NCBI GenBank assembly: GCA_027022125.1
Contig: JALVZI010000592.1
Span: forward strand, 1-6,271
DNA length: 6,271 nt
Reading direction: 5' to 3'
Origin: Anaerolineae bacterium
GTDB lineage: Bacteria > Chloroflexota > Anaerolineae > 4572-78
The position numbers and the translations under genes are program-made. The notes beneath the pieces are model-generated. The model saw nothing but the letters and a program-made list of their open reading frames with translations. It made no database searches and was not told where the DNA came from. Positions 5,820 to 6,271 of the stretch are shown here, one piece after another; the stretch's first letter is position 1; each line of letters begins with the position of its first letter.

Positions 5820-6271
5820 GCTGTTTCTCCCACTTTGCGTCGGCGTACCAGACGGATTTTATAGCGCAACAGCACATCGCTGCTGATAATCATAAATAGA
5901 ATGAACCCTTGCAGCATCAACGCCAGCCCCGCCGGTTGCAATTCGCGTCCCGCAAGAATTAACGCGCCAAACAAAATGGCGACCGGCACGATGGCAAACG
6001 GGTTCAATTTTGCCAGCCACGCGATGATGATGCCGGTAAAACCGTATCCCGGCGAAATTCGCTCTTGCAGGCGATGCACCACGCCGGTAATTTCTGACAT
6101 GCCCGCCAGCCCCGCCAGCGCGCCGGAAACCACCAGCACCAGAATAATGTTGCGGGTGATGTTCAATCCGGCATATCGGGCGGCGTTGGGGTTATCGCCG
6201 GTGAGTTTAATTTCGTACCCCCAGCGGCTGCGTTCCAAAATCCACCACACCACCACCACCATTATCAGCCC
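5816..6271 (-). CDS. ABC transporter permease, NupP/YufP-like, C-terminal part only
   Basis: The last 151 residues of a membrane permease are visible; the reading frame is open to the window edge, where the first codons read GLIM, so the start lies outside. The ATPase-contact loop is LTGDNPNAARYAGLNITRN (23-41), then SGALAGLAGMSEITG (49-63), SPGYGFTGIIIAWLAKLNP (73-91) and ILFGALILAGRELQ (99-112). These segments match the larger permease of Bmp/Nup nucleoside importers. The basic tail RYKIRLVRRRK suits a cytoplasmic C-terminus. Family members are typically 350-400 residues, so more than half is missing because of the window edge, not mutation. It overlaps the next permease gene by 4 bp (ATGA), indicating an operon and coupled translation of the two channel halves. 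Sugar or branched-chain amino acid transport is possible within the broader family but less likely. Confidence 0.9.
   Translation of the reverse strand, partial: GLIMVVVVWWILERSRWGYEIKLTGDNPNAARYAGLNITRNIILVLVVSGALAGLAGMSEITGVVHRLQERISPGYGFTGIIIAWLAKLNPFAIVPVAILFGALILAGRELQPAGLALMLQGFILFMIISSDVLLRYKIRLVRRRKVGETA
5827..5831 (-). promoter_or_regulatory. Ribosome-binding site of the downstream permease gene
   Basis: GGGAG on the minus strand lies seven bases before ATG 5819, inside the 3' end of the preceding permease gene. It supports this start and shows the organism uses ordinary Shine-Dalgarno pairing, which makes its absence at rsmD notable. Confidence 0.65.

Overview
The window is a compact bacterial chromosomal segment of moderately high GC. 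Every supported gene lies on the minus strand. I see no mobile element, phage gene, CRISPR array, tRNA or rRNA. My best guess for the source is a member of the Chloroflexota (Anaerolineae-like). This rests on intergenic 7-nt repeats, a LysM plus Ig-like plus M23 secreted protein, a Bmp/Nup-type nucleoside permease pair and a cytoplasmic GH31 enzyme. It is an inference, not a demonstrated assignment.

Read in the direction of transcription (high to low coordinates), the window starts with a tight four-gene run. It contains the 3' half of an ABC permease (6271-5816), a second permease of the same family (5819-4854), a secreted LysM/M23 peptidase (4850-3603) and a family 31 glycoside hydrolase (3613-1046). 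The junctions are a 4-bp ATGA overlap, a 3-bp gap and an 11-bp overlap, so co-transcription and partial translational coupling are likely. The permease pair probably imports nucleosides. The peptidase probably acts on cell-wall peptide cross-links or as a division factor. The GH31 enzyme probably cleaves alpha-glucosides in the cytoplasm. I see no shared pathway, so this may be a directon of convenience rather than one system.

A 261-bp gap (1045-785) follows. It is filled largely with 7-nt tandem repeats, plus one weak terminator-like hairpin and a small inverted repeat. Next comes a small DUF457/YdjM-like membrane protein (784-266), then after 15 bp the start of rsmD (250 to the window edge), a 16S rRNA guanine-N2 methyltransferase.

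The most unusual part is the repeats. Four arrays of different sequence (254-338, 801-898, 938-980, 1015-1049) share a 7-nt period, and most units fit a TGA-N4 framework. They sit flush against gene ends. One contributes the GH31 stop codon. Another supplies the last ~23 residues and the stop codon of the membrane protein, replaces the expected rsmD ribosome-binding region, and overlaps the rsmD start codon. I see no clearly novel enzyme system here.
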